NCBI RefSeq assembly: GCF_016806835.2
Contig: NZ_CP086111.1
Span: 5,945,471 to 6,009,470, forward strand
Origin: Skermanella rosea
Lineage (GTDB): Bacteria > Pseudomonadota > Alphaproteobacteria > Azospirillales > Azospirillaceae
DNA: 64,000 nt
Direction: 5' to 3'
The position numbers and the translations under genes are program-made. The notes beneath the pieces are model-generated. The model made no database searches. It was not told the origin of the DNA and was given only the letters and a program-made list of their open reading frames with translations. Positions 1 through 10,400 of this stretch are shown piece by piece. Positions within the stretch are counted from its first letter, which is position 1. Each line of letters begins with the position of its first letter.

Positions 1-335
1 TGATCGTGCGCGGCCAGGCGAAACTCCTTGACGACGTGACCGCGCTTTCCGATCTGGAGCGCATCCGCGCCCTGTTCGAGGCGCTGGAGACCAAGGAGGC
101 GATGCTCCGCCTGCTCGACGCCGCCAACAAGGCGGAGGGCGTGCAGATCTTCATCGGCGCGGAGAACACCCTGTTCAGCCACGCCGGCTGTTCGATGATC
201 ATCGCCCCCTACCAGGACAGCCGCGAGCAGATCGTCGGCGCGATCGGCGTGATCGGTCCGACCCGGATCAATTACGCGCGGATCATCCCCATGGTGGATT
301 ACACCGCCAAGGTGATCGGCCGCCTGCTCGGCTGA
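1..335 (+). CDS. hrcA: Heat-inducible transcription repressor HrcA, C-terminal part (cut by window start)
   Basis: About 111 residues of open frame run in from the window edge and stop at 335. They match the C-terminal end of HrcA, the repressor that binds CIRCE operators and controls groESL/dnaK-type heat-shock genes. The conserved stretch [18 protein letters not shown] and the ending region [19 protein letters not shown] are characteristic of the family. The N-terminal winged helix lies outside the window. grpE follows 69 bp downstream on the same strand, the usual alphaproteobacterial hrcA-grpE order, which supports the call. A GTG at position 6 is internal, not the start. Confidence 0.93.
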   Translation, partial: IVRGQAKLLDDVTALSDLERIRALFEALETKEAMLRLLDAANKAEGVQIFIGAENTLFSHAGCSMIIAPYQDSREQIVGAIGVIGPTRINYARIIPMVDYTAKVIGRLLG

Positions 336-404
336 CCGCCCGGCCCCGGGGTTCCCCGGAATTCATCGCAACCCATTCATCGAGCCACGAACCGAGTATT
401 TGCC

Positions 405-1040
405 ATGAACGAACCCCAGAAGAAGCCCAACGAGGCCGACGCCGACACGGTTACCGCTCCCGACGCACCCGAAACCGCCGCGGCGCCCGGTGAGGAAGCC
501 GCAGGTTCGGACGGCCAGGGCGACACCCAGGGCGGAGATCGGGTCGCGGCGCTGGAGGCCGAGGTCGCCGGCCTGAAGGATCAGCTCCTGCGCACCCTGG
601 CCGAGACGGAGAACATCCGCCGCCGTTCCCAGCGCGAGCGCGAGGACACCGCCAAGTACGCGGTCAGCAGCTTCGCCAAGGAACTGCTGGCGGTCGCCGA
701 CAACCTGCGCCGGGCCGTCGACGCCGTTCCCGCCGAGCAGCGCGAGCAGGACGAGACGCTCAAGAACCTGCTGGTCGGCATCGAGGCGACCGAGCGCCAG
801 CTCCACGCCGCGTTCGACCGCGGCGGCATCAAGAAGATGGAAGCGCTGGGCGAGCAGTTCGATCCCAACTTCCACCAGGTGGTGTTCGAGGTCGAGAACA
901 CCGGCAAGCCCGGCGGCACCATCGTCCAGGTCCTCCAGGACGGCTACACCATCCACGGCCGCCTGCTGCGCGAAGCCATGGTCGGCGCCGCCAAGCGCGG
1001 GGCCGACGAGCCGGTCAGCCGGGTCGATACTCAAGCCTGA
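405..1040 (+). CDS. grpE: Nucleotide exchange factor GrpE
   Basis: 211 residues. Co-chaperone that releases ADP from DnaK in the cytoplasm. The first ~45 residues are acidic and low-complexity. A long helix with coiled-coil character follows (about 46-115, containing RRRSQREREDTAKYA). The C-terminal beta domain carries the GrpE signature around FDPNFHQVVFEVE and VLQDGYTIHGRLLREAMV. Length is normal for alphaproteobacterial GrpE. It follows hrcA in the same direction, consistent with a heat-shock transcription unit. A strong hairpin lies about 40 bp past the stop. Confidence 0.97.
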   Translation: MNEPQKKPNEADADTVTAPDAPETAAAPGEEAAGSDGQGDTQGGDRVAALEAEVAGLKDQLLRTLAETENIRRRSQREREDTAKYAVSSFAKELLAVADNLRRAVDAVPAEQREQDETLKNLLVGIEATERQLHAAFDRGGIKKMEALGEQFDPNFHQVVFEVENTGKPGGTIVQVLQDGYTIHGRLLREAMVGAAKRGADEPVSRVDTQA

Positions 1041-1081
1041 ACCATGCCGGGGGGAGGCTGCGGGCCCCTCTTCAGCTTAGG

Positions 1082-1107
1082 CATCGCGGGCCGGGCGGCC
1101 CGCGATG
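1082..1107. terminator. GC-rich hairpin between grpE and a convergent small gene
   Basis: Perfect 11-bp inverted repeat, CATCGCGGGCC (1082-1092) and GGCCCGCGATG (1097-1107), with a 4-nt loop. It lies between the grpE stop (1040) and the end of the convergent small gene (1190). There is no clear T-tract, so termination in either direction is inferred from position and stem strength only. Confidence 0.5.
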
Positions 1108-1189
1108 GCGCTCTACTTCCGATCCTGGTGTTTCGGCCGGAACGATAGAGTCTTCCACATCATGTTCTGAGATGCGTTGGGCTGTGGCC

Positions 1190-1423
1190 CTATGCAGGGC
1201 AGCGAATGTCCCGGCCGGAACACTCGCCGGACTTCCGGTCAGCGGCCTTGGAAACTTTCGGGCTGCGCACGAGCTTCGAGCCACGGAACATGCCGTAGCC
1301 ACCGTTGACGCGCTGCAATTCCTCGCGCGAGATCCGTCCCGATACCAGGGCCTCCTCGTCGCGGCGACGGGACTCGGCCTTCTCACGGGCGCGCTGATCG
1401 GGATCGTAGTAGCTCACTCGCAT
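1190..1423 (-). CDS. Small basic hypothetical protein
   Basis: 77 residues, strongly charged, starting MRVSYYDPDQRAREKAESRR; no domain recognised. The start is set by a near-ideal Shine-Dalgarno AGGAGG 5 nt before the ATG at 1423; longer in-frame starts upstream lack one. The central helix-like part (KAESRRRDEEALVSGRISRE) and the downstream VNGGYGMFRG suggest a folded or nucleic-acid-associated small protein, but that is only an impression. It converges on grpE. The strong ribosome site makes it a likely real gene. Confidence 0.6.
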   Translation of the reverse strand: MRVSYYDPDQRAREKAESRRRDEEALVSGRISREELQRVNGGYGMFRGSKLVRSPKVSKAADRKSGECSGRDIRCPA

Positions 1424-1641
1424 TCCGGCCTCCTGATCCGTCAAATAGGGTAGGCCGCGTCGTGTTTCAAACGCCATCGGACTCAGTTGGCACCGCGCAT
1501 TGCGACGAGGACAGTCACGTTGCAACGCCGTGCCCGGATGCGTCAGCGGTCCTCGACCGGCCGCCGAGGGACCCTCGGCGGAGGCTCACCGTTCGGGTAC
1601 AAATAATACGACTCAAGCAGGCAGCCTGTCGTCCCAGATAC

Positions 1642-1824
1642 TCACGGCAGGGGAGGTGGCGGCCGTTCGCCTGCGGCAAGAGCCAGCAGCCACCGGCGCA
1701 TTTGGTCATGCGATACGGTCTCACCCCGCCGCTCGGCGGCACGCGATTCCTCGACGGCGGCATGAAGCTGGGCCGTTTCGGGATGGTCGCTCGCATGAGC
1801 GGATTTCTGCGTCGCCGTGCTCAT
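1642..1824 (-). CDS. Possible orphan antitoxin-like small protein
   Basis: 60 residues. The C-terminal half (ESRAAERRGETVSHDQMRRW, then a Pro-rich tail) resembles the short C-terminal part of CopG/RelB-like antitoxins, in which a 'V-x-H-x-x-V/M' element precedes a tryptophan. No toxin-like partner is visible next to it: the next gene downstream on this strand (ending 1190) is a different kind of small protein and upstream is an SDR gene. The ATG is preceded by GGAAGG directly and by GGGAGG 12 nt upstream, so initiation is plausible but not decisive. Function is a weak inference. Confidence 0.42.
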   Translation of the reverse strand: MSTATQKSAHASDHPETAQLHAAVEESRAAERRGETVSHDQMRRWLLALAAGERPPPPLP

Positions 1825-1861
1825 CCTTCCGAGCGCCCTCCCTTCCAGACCCGCTCCCCCC

Positions 1862-2602
1862 TCAGGATATCAAATAACCGCCGTCCACCGGCAGCACCGT
1901 TCCGGTGACGAACGCGGCCGCCGGGGAGCACAGGAAGACCACCGCCCCGGTCAGGTCCTGCGGCGTGCCCCAGCGCTTCAGGGGGGTACGGGACAGGATC
2001 GCCTCCGACCGGGCGGGGTCGTCCTGGAGGCCCTGGGTCAGGGCGGTCGCGATCCAGCCCGGCGCTATGGCGTTGACCCGGATGCCGTCCATGGCCCAGG
2101 CGATCGCCAGGCTCTTGGTCAGTTGCGCGATGCCGCCCTTGCTGGCGCTGTAGGCCGGCACCAACCCCCCGCCGAAGAAGCTCAGCATCGAGGCGACGTT
2201 GACGATGCTGCCGCCCTGACGGGCCAGCAACGGCCGGCAGGCGGTGCACAGCCGCATGGTGCCGGTCAGGTTGACGTCCACCACCCGCTCGAAAGCGTCC
2301 AGGTCGAACTCCGCGCCGCGCCGGATGATCCCGGCCGCGTTGACCAGGATGTCCAGCCGGTCCAGCCCCTTGGCGAGGCGCTCGACCGCCTGCGCGTCGG
2401 TCACGTCCAGATCGACGGTCTGGATCGGCCCGGTCGGGTCGGGCGCCGCGTCCGCCACGGGCAGGCCGGCGGCGACCACGTGGCAGCCGGCATCGGCCAG
2501 CCCGGCCGCGATGGCGGCGCCGATCCCGCTGGTCCCTCCCGTCACCAGCGCGCGGCGGCCGGAGATGTCGAAAGCCGAAATCGCAGGCGTTTGCTCGGTC
2601 AT
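1862..2602 (-). CDS. SDR family oxidoreductase
   Basis: 246 residues, a classical short-chain dehydrogenase/reductase. The N-terminal cofactor motif is TGGTSGIG, followed by the NAAG strand and the catalytic YSASK (YxxxK) with an upstream Ser in NVASMLSFFGG. The end PVDGGYLIS is typical of the gluconate 5-dehydrogenase / 2-deoxy-gluconate 3-dehydrogenase (KduD-like) branch, but the substrate cannot be fixed from sequence. The start at 2602 (MTEQTP) is chosen because GGAGG lies 12 nt upstream; the open frame continues further but would run into the divergent acyl-CoA synthetase gene. The two genes share a 172-bp divergent promoter region. Confidence 0.88.
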   Translation of the reverse strand: MTEQTPAISAFDISGRRALVTGGTSGIGAAIAAGLADAGCHVVAAGLPVADAAPDPTGPIQTVDLDVTDAQAVERLAKGLDRLDILVNAAGIIRRGAEFDLDAFERVVDVNLTGTMRLCTACRPLLARQGGSIVNVASMLSFFGGGLVPAYSASKGGIAQLTKSLAIAWAMDGIRVNAIAPGWIATALTQGLQDDPARSEAILSRTPLKRWGTPQDLTGAVVFLCSPAAAFVTGTVLPVDGGYLIS

Positions 2603-2774
2603 CTTGGCGTTGATCCTCCGTCCTCGGTCGGTTCTTCGATTCGCTTCGTTATCGACAGGTTTACCCCAGGCCGGCGCGGATGGACAGACCCGACCACGCC
2701 GCCTAAACTCCCGCCGCGAATAAGGGGGCCGGGCATCCGGCATCGGACCCCCAGGGGGACGGAGGAAGAACGAC

Positions 2775-4481
<1,707 letters not shown>

Positions 4482-4498
4482 CGGGCCGGAGCGGCAAA

Positions 4499-4538
4499 GG
4501 GCGGGAGTGCCGGACCGTGCGGCCCGGCACTCCCGCCC
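4499..4538. terminator. Long GC-rich hairpin, likely bidirectional terminator
   Basis: A perfect 15-bp inverted repeat, GGGCGGGAGTGCCGG (4499-4513) and its complement (4524-4538), with a 10-nt loop, sits between the convergent ends of the acyl-CoA synthetase (4481) and porin (4557) genes. A short A run precedes it, giving T residues after the stem for the porin transcript. Confidence 0.72.
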
Positions 4539-4556
4539 TCAATCTCCGACTCCGGA

Positions 4557-5672
4557 TCAGAAGTCCAGGCGGGTGCCCACGACGAAGACGTAGCCTTCGT
4601 TGCTGAAGGTCGGGCCGGCGGTGGCCGGGCGGACATCCTCGTCGACGAACATCAGGTCGGACTGCACGACGAGGCCCGGCGCCAGGGTATAGGCGACGCC
4701 GACGCCGTACGACTTGTAGTCGCTGGCATAGGTCGAGGAGTCTCCCTTGTAGCCTTCGGCATCCATGTAGCTGGCGCCCACCGCGATCGGGCCGGCGGTG
4801 TAGCTCACGCCGATATGCCACACGGACTGGTCGTTCTCGACGGCGCCGGTGGGGACGTTGAAATCGTCGGCTTCCACATAGCCGCCGCCCAGGACGAAGC
4901 CGGCATAGCCGACCTGGCCGCCGACGTTCCAAGCGGTGAAGTCCTCCAGGGTCCCGATGACGGGGTTGCCCTGGCCCGAGGCGGTCGAGATCGTGGCGCC
5001 GGCCGCGACCGAGAAGCCCGCGAACTCGCCGGTGTAGTTGATGCCGCCTTCGATCCAGTCCTTGTAGCTCAGGTTCACATCTTCCAGGGCGACCACGTTC
5101 TGGCCCTGGCTGTCGCTCTCCGGCGCATAGCTGACGCCGGCCTGGAAGCCCGCGAACCGCGGGGTCAGGTACATGACCTTGGTCGCGTCGCTGGAGTTCG
5201 GGATGTGGATGCCGAACGCGATCTGCGAGCCGAGGGAGAGGCCGGTATCCGACTCCGCTCCGAGGAAATCGTAGGCGTCGCCGTCGACCTGCTCGATGCC
5301 GATCACCGGGGCATAGATCTTCAGGGTATCGGCGGCGCCGTCGAAGTCGCCGAGTTCGAGCCGGCCCCAGGTGCCGCCGAGATAGACCGACGCCTCGTCG
5401 GTGCCGACGCTGGTGGAGCTGCCGCCGGTGCTGTTCTGCAGCTCGACCTTGGCGCCGTACAGCAGGCCGTTGTCGGCCTTGCCGTCGGCGCGGATGACGA
5501 TCTCGGTCTCGAGCTGGAACTCACGGTCGGTGCGGCCCGGCGCGTCGTCTTCGTAGAAGCCGGCGAAGAACTCCGTATAGCCGCCAAGGCTGACCGTGAT
5601 CTGGGCTTGTGCAACCGACGCGAACAGCATGCCGCTTGCCAACGCCGTTCCAGTGAGAAGGATCCGCTTCAT
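4557..5672 (-). CDS. Porin (Gram-negative porin, Porin_4-like)
   Basis: 371 residues, outer-membrane trimeric beta-barrel porin for passive solute uptake. A signal peptide is clear: MKR, a hydrophobic stretch, and cleavage after AQA (residue ~23). The mature part is rich in Gly, Tyr and alternating hydrophobic residues (SLGGYTEFFAGFYEDD; WNVGGQVGYAGFVLGGGYVE) and ends in a phenylalanine (VVGTRLDF), the outer-membrane insertion signal. No specificity can be assigned. It has its own transcription unit with an AT-rich upstream region and a strong hairpin after the stop. Confidence 0.9.
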   Translation of the reverse strand: MKRILLTGTALASGMLFASVAQAQITVSLGGYTEFFAGFYEDDAPGRTDREFQLETEIVIRADGKADNGLLYGAKVELQNSTGGSSTSVGTDEASVYLGGTWGRLELGDFDGAADTLKIYAPVIGIEQVDGDAYDFLGAESDTGLSLGSQIAFGIHIPNSSDATKVMYLTPRFAGFQAGVSYAPESDSQGQNVVALEDVNLSYKDWIEGGINYTGEFAGFSVAAGATISTASGQGNPVIGTLEDFTAWNVGGQVGYAGFVLGGGYVEADDFNVPTGAVENDQSVWHIGVSYTAGPIAVGASYMDAEGYKGDSSTYASDYKSYGVGVAYTLAPGLVVQSDLMFVDEDVRPATAGPTFSNEGYVFVVGTRLDF

Positions 5673-6008
5673 AAGTCTGCCCCGTTCGAAGTTTGTTATC
5701 CCGGTGCGGTCATTGAGTTCATTAGTGCCGCATCGGTCGCCTTATTGATGCGCAAACGCGACAAATCCAAAAGCCGGTTTCTCTGTGACTTAGCAAAATT
5801 GCACCCTTCAGTGCTCATTAGGTAACATCATCCGGAATGTCTATATTCATTTATGCGAAATTCTCTTCTTTTTCCCCGAAAGTGGTAATTGACTTAGCTG
5901 AGTTTACGCTTGCAGCACTTCGGGACTGCGGCATCGCGACGGTATCGGCGGGTTTGACAGCGCCCCCGGCGCGACCCCATATTCCGGCAAACAGGATCGA
6001 TCGGAACC
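5673..6008. promoter_or_regulatory. AT-rich divergent intergenic region, porin / ccmC
   Basis: 336 bp without a credible gene. It is clearly richer in A+T than its surroundings and must hold the promoters of the porin (leftward) and ccmC (rightward). The 9-mer TGACTTAGC occurs twice as a direct repeat (5786-5794 and 5890-5898), a possible regulator site. No confident -35/-10 pair could be assigned by eye. Confidence 0.5.
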
Positions 6009-6728
6009 ATGCACCGCTTCGCCAATCCCGCACGCTTTCTCCGCCTCTCCGGCGTCGTTCTGCCGTGGGTGGCGGGTGCCACCGTCGTGCTGACGATCGT
6101 CGGGCTCTATCTGGCGCTGTTCGCCTCGCCGCCCGATTACCAGCAGGGCGAAACGGTCCGGATCATGTACATCCATGTCCCGGCCGCCTGGATGGCGCTG
6201 TTCGTCTACACCAACATGGCGATCGCGGCGGCCGTCGGCCTGGTCTGGAAACATCCGCTGGCCGACCTGTTCAGCAAGGCCGCCGCCCCCGTCGGGGCCG
6301 GCTTCACGGCGGTCTGCCTGATCACGGGCAGCCTGTGGGGCGAGCCGATGTGGGGCACTTGGTGGGTCTGGGATGCCCGGCTGACCAGCGTGCTGATCCT
6401 GTTCTTCCTGTACCTGGGCTACATGGCCCTGGTGAACGCCTTCGACGACCCGACGCGCGGCTCCAAGGCCGGCGCCATCCTGCTGCTGGTCGGCGTGGTC
6501 AACGTGCCGATCATCAAGTTCTCGGTAGACTGGTGGAACACCCTGCACCAGCCGGCCAGCGTGGTGAAGATGGGCGGCCCGAGCATCGATCCCAGCATGC
6601 TGTGGCCCCTGCTGATCATGGGCCTCGCCTTCACGACCTATTTCATCACCGTCGTCCTGCTGCGCGTCCGAAGCGAGATCGCCGCCCGCAAGATCCAGAT
6701 GCTCCGCCTGACCCAGGCGCAGGGGTAG
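6009..6728 (+). CDS. ccmC: Heme exporter / cytochrome c biogenesis protein CcmC
   Basis: 239 residues, inner-membrane protein of system I cytochrome c maturation; it loads heme onto CcmE in the periplasm. The tryptophan-rich heme-handling motif WGTWWVWDARLTS is near residue 115. Six hydrophobic segments are visible, and conserved histidines flank the motif (IMYIHVPAAWM; NTLHQPASV). ccmC is normally followed by ccmD, ccmE and others; here it is followed by a repeat and a convergent regulator, so it is an isolated copy. ccmB-ccmA are elsewhere in this window (37.1-38.5 kb). Confidence 0.96.
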   Translation: MHRFANPARFLRLSGVVLPWVAGATVVLTIVGLYLALFASPPDYQQGETVRIMYIHVPAAWMALFVYTNMAIAAAVGLVWKHPLADLFSKAAAPVGAGFTAVCLITGSLWGEPMWGTWWVWDARLTSVLILFFLYLGYMALVNAFDDPTRGSKAGAILLLVGVVNVPIIKFSVDWWNTLHQPASVVKMGGPSIDPSMLWPLLIMGLAFTTYFITVVLLRVRSEIAARKIQMLRLTQAQG

Positions 6729-6730
6729 GA

Positions 6731-6853
6731 ATTTTGGCCGCAGATGCACGCAGATAAACCCAGATAGCCTCCGGCTGCCGACGCTCCGGTCGGATGCCGA
6801 CGATCATCCGTCGATCCCATCTGAGTTTATCTGCGTGCATCTGTGGCCAAAAT
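6731..6853. repeat. Large imperfect inverted repeat (dispersed intergenic element)
   Basis: Two arms of about 35 nt, 6731-6765 and 6819-6853, are near-perfect complements; the outer part reads ATTTTGGCC(G/A)CAGATGCACG then CAGATAAAC. They enclose about 50 nt. The element begins 3 bp after the ccmC stop and ends just before the end of the convergent regulator gene, so it could act as a bidirectional terminator. A diverged relative occurs at 14500-14580. Confidence 0.75.
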
Positions 6854-6856
6854 CGT

Positions 6857-7318
6857 TCAGCCCCCCGGCACCGGCAAGGTCATGTCGTCCTTGACCGTCT
6901 CCATCACCACGAAGGTGTGCGTCTGCTGCACATGGGGCAGGCGCGAGATCGTGTCGCCCAGCAGCCGGCGGTAGTGCTGGATGTCACGCGTCCGCACCTT
7001 GAGCAGATAGTCGAAGTCGCCGGCGATCATGTGGCAGGACTGGATCTCCGGCACCCGGCGGACCGCCTCGTTGAAGCGCTCCAGCTCGTCCGCGGTCGTC
7101 CCGCGCAGCACCACCTGGACCAGCACCACGTGGTCCGCCTCCAGCGCCACCGGGTCCAGCTCGGCGCGGTAGCGCCGGATCACGCCGGCCGCCTCCAGCC
7201 GCCTCAGCCGCTCCGAGCAGGGCGTCTTGGTCAGGTTGACCTTGCCGGCAAGTTCCACGACCGAAATCCGGCCGTTCTGCTGAAGCTCGCGCAGGATCGC
7301 GCGATCGATCCGGTCCAT
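6857..7318 (-). CDS. putR: Lrp/AsnC family regulator, probable PutR
   Basis: 153 residues. An N-terminal winged helix (MDRIDRAILRELQQNGRIS, recognition helix around LTKTPCSERLRRLEAAGVI) precedes a RAM ligand-binding domain (about 65-140, HMIAGDFDYLLKVRTRD). It is transcribed divergently from putA with a 144-bp gap. In rhizobia and Agrobacterium a divergent Lrp-type protein, PutR, activates putA in response to proline; the same arrangement here makes that role likely. The protein family is seen directly; the proline response is inferred from context. Confidence 0.88.
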   Translation of the reverse strand: MDRIDRAILRELQQNGRISVVELAGKVNLTKTPCSERLRRLEAAGVIRRYRAELDPVALEADHVVLVQVVLRGTTADELERFNEAVRRVPEIQSCHMIAGDFDYLLKVRTRDIQHYRRLLGDTISRLPHVQQTHTFVVMETVKDDMTLPVPGG

Positions 7319-7411
7319 CGCCCCTCCCAGGCCGTTTCGCCTGCCAATTCCCCATCCACAGGCATTATGGCTGAAATTCCGCCAAAGTCGGAGCCTATGC
7401 CTACTGCCGTT

Positions 7412-7425
7412 CTGGAATAATCCAG
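7412..7425. promoter_or_regulatory. Candidate operator in the putR-putA intergenic region
   Basis: CTGGAATAATCCAG is a 14-bp dyad (5-bp arms CTGGA/TCCAG) with an AT centre, 38 bp before the putA start. Its size and AT-rich centre fit an Lrp-type half of a regulatory site. Binding is inferred only. Confidence 0.4.
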
Positions 7426-7462
7426 GTCATCGAGTTTTGACCCGAGGGGGAGTGCCGGAGCG

Positions 7463-10400
7463 ATGGACCAGGCGGTGCTGCGCGAAGAAATCAACAGGGC
7501 CTATTTCGCCGACGAAGCCCTCACCGTCCATCAACGCAGGGAGGCGATCCGGCTGGACCACGCCGCCCGGCGCAGGATTACCGACCGGGCCGAAGCGATC
7601 GTCCGCCGGCTGCGCACCGACCCGACGCCCAACCTGATGGAGACCTTCCTCGCCGAGTACGGCCTGTCCACGGACGAGGGGGTGGCGCTCATGTGCCTGG
7701 CCGAGGCCTATCTCCGGGTGCCCGACGCGCCGACCCTGGACGCGCTGATCCGCGACAAGATCGGCGGCGCCGACTGGTCCAAGCATGCCGGCGAGACCGA
7801 CAGCCTGCTGGTCAGCGCCTCGACCTGGGCGCTGATGCTGACCGGCAGGATCTTCCGCAACGACTCCCCCGCCGGCCCGCAGGTCGCGGGCACCCTGCGC
7901 CGCCTGGTCCAGCGGGTGGGCGAGCCGGTGGTCCGCTCCGCGGTCGCCCAGGCGATGAAGGTGATGGGCCAGCAGTTCGTGCTCGGCCGGACCATCGAGG
8001 AGGCGATCCGGCGCGGCGAGTCGCGGCGCGCCAAGGGATACCGCTTCTCCTACGACATGCTGGGCGAGGCGGCGCGGACCGGCCCGGACGCCAAGCGCTA
8101 CTGGGACAGCTACGCCGCCGCGATCGACGCCATCGCGCGCCATGCCGACGCCAGGGCGCCCGTCCACGACAATCCCGGCATCTCGGTCAAGCTGTCGGCG
8201 CTCCACCCGCGCTACGAGGCCACCCAGCGCGACCGGGTGCTGGCGGAGCTGGTGCCGAGCCTGCACGCCCTGGCGGTCAAGGCCAGGGCCGCCAACATCG
8301 GCTTCAACATCGACGCGGAGGAGGCGGACCGCCTGTCCCTGTCCCTCGACGTGATCGAACGGGTGCTGGAATCGCCCGACCTTGCGGGCTGGGACGGCTT
8401 CGGCGTGGTGGTCCAGGCCTATTCCAAGCAGTGCCTGCCGGTCCTGCGCTGGGTCCGGGCGCTGGCCGACCGGCTCGACCGCAAGCTGGCGGTGCGGCTG
8501 GTCAAGGGCGCCTACTGGGATTCGGAGATCAAGAATTCCCAGGTGCTGGGCCTGCCGGGCTATCCGGTCTTCACCCGCAAGACCTCGACCGACGTCTCCT
8601 ATCTGGCGGGTGCGCGCTTCCTGCTGGACAACCGCGACCGCCTCTATCCCCAGTTCGCCACCCACAACGCCCAGACCGCCGCCGCGGTGCTGGAGATGGC
8701 CGGCAACGACGGGGGCGGGTTCGAGTTCCAGCGGCTGCACGGCATGGGCCAGGCGCTGCACGACCGGCTGCTGGAGGAAGCCGGCCGGCCGTGCCGCATC
8801 TATGCGCCGGTCGGCGTCCACAAGGACCTGCTGGCCTACCTGGTGCGCCGCCTGCTGGAGAACGGCGCCAACTCCTCCTTCGTCCACCAGCTCCTGGACG
8901 AGGACGTGCCGCCGGACGTGCTGGTCCGCGACCCCATCGCCGCGACCGAGTCGGCCGCCTTCATCCCGAACCCGAGGATCCCGCTGCCCCCGGACCTGTT
9001 CGACGGCGAGCGGCGCAACTCCGCCGGCTGGAACCTCAACAATCCCGTGATGGAAGCCGAGGTCGAAGCCGGGATGGCGCCGTTCCGCACCGCCCGCTGG
9101 ACCGCGGCGCCCCTGGTCGGTGGCTCCGCCCTGGACGGGGAGGAGTTTCCGGTGCTGAACCCGGCCGACCGCGCCGACCGGGTCGGCACGGTCCGGCAGG
9201 CGGACAAGGAGGCCGCCGGCCGCGCGCTGGAGGTCGCCGCCGCCGCCTTCCCGGCCTGGCGCGACCGGGCGCCGGCCGACCGCGCCGCGATCCTGGACCG
9301 CATCGCCGACCTCTACGAGGCCAGCACCTTCGAACTGATGGCGATCCTGACGCGCGAGGCCGGCAAGACCCGCATGGACGGGGTGCTGGAAGTCCGCGAG
9401 GCGGTGGATTTCTGCCGCTACTACGCGGCGCAGGCCCGGCGGACGCCGGACGGTTCACGGGGGCAAGGACAGGGACTGGGGCCGTTCGTCTGCATCTCGC
9501 CGTGGAACTTCCCGCTGGCGATCTTCACGGGCCAGGTGGTCGCGGCCCTGGTCGCCGGCAACACCGTGATCGCCAAGCCGGCCGAGCAGACGCCCCTGGT
9601 CGCCGCCCGGGCCGTGGCGCTGATGATCGAGGCCGGCGTGCCGCCCGAGGTCCTGTCCCTGCTGCCCGGCGACGGCGCCACCGTCGGGGCCGCCCTGACC
9701 GCCGACCCTCGGACGGCGGGCGTCTGCTTCACCGGCTCGACCGAGACGGCCATCCTGATCGACCGCGCGCTGGCGACCCACGGATCGGCCCGCGCGCCGC
9801 TGATCGCCGAGACCGGCGGCCTGAACGCCATGATCGTGGACAGTACCGCCCTGGTCGAGCACGCGGTCCGCGACATCGTCAACTCGGCCTTCCAGAGCGC
9901 CGGCCAGCGCTGCTCGGCGCTCCGCGCCGTGTTCGTCCAGTCCGACATCCGGGACCACCTGCTCGCCATGCTGGAAGGGGCGGCGATGGAGCTGCGGGTC
10001 GGGGATCCCTGGAACCCCGCGACCGACGTCGGCCCGGTGATCGACGCGGAGTCGCGGGGCATCATCGAGGAGCATTGCCGAAACTTCGCGAAGGCCGGGC
10101 GGGTGCTGTTCCGCCACCCGCTACCCGGCACCGGCGGGGACGGGCTGTTCGTCGCCCCCACGGCGATCGCCCTGGACCGGTTCGACGCGCTGGAGCGGGA
10201 GATCTTCGGCCCCGTGCTGCACGTCGTTCCGTTCGAGGCGCACGAGATCGACCGGGTGGTGGATGCCGTCAACGCCCGCGGCTACGGCCTGACGCTGGGC
10301 ATCCATTCCCGCCTGGACGACCGGGTCGAGGAGATCTGCCGGCGCGCCCGGGTCGGCAACATCTATGTCAACCGCAACCAGATCGGCGCGGTGGTCGGCG

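Noticed and set aside
5851-6082. Small minus-strand frames upstream of ccmC
   Set aside because: No ribosome site or family features; they overlap the ccmC start and its promoter region.
6731-6853. Inverted repeat as IS terminal repeats or a CRISPR-like array
   Set aside because: Only ~50 nt lie between the arms, there is no transposase, and the arms are inverted rather than direct repeats with spacers.
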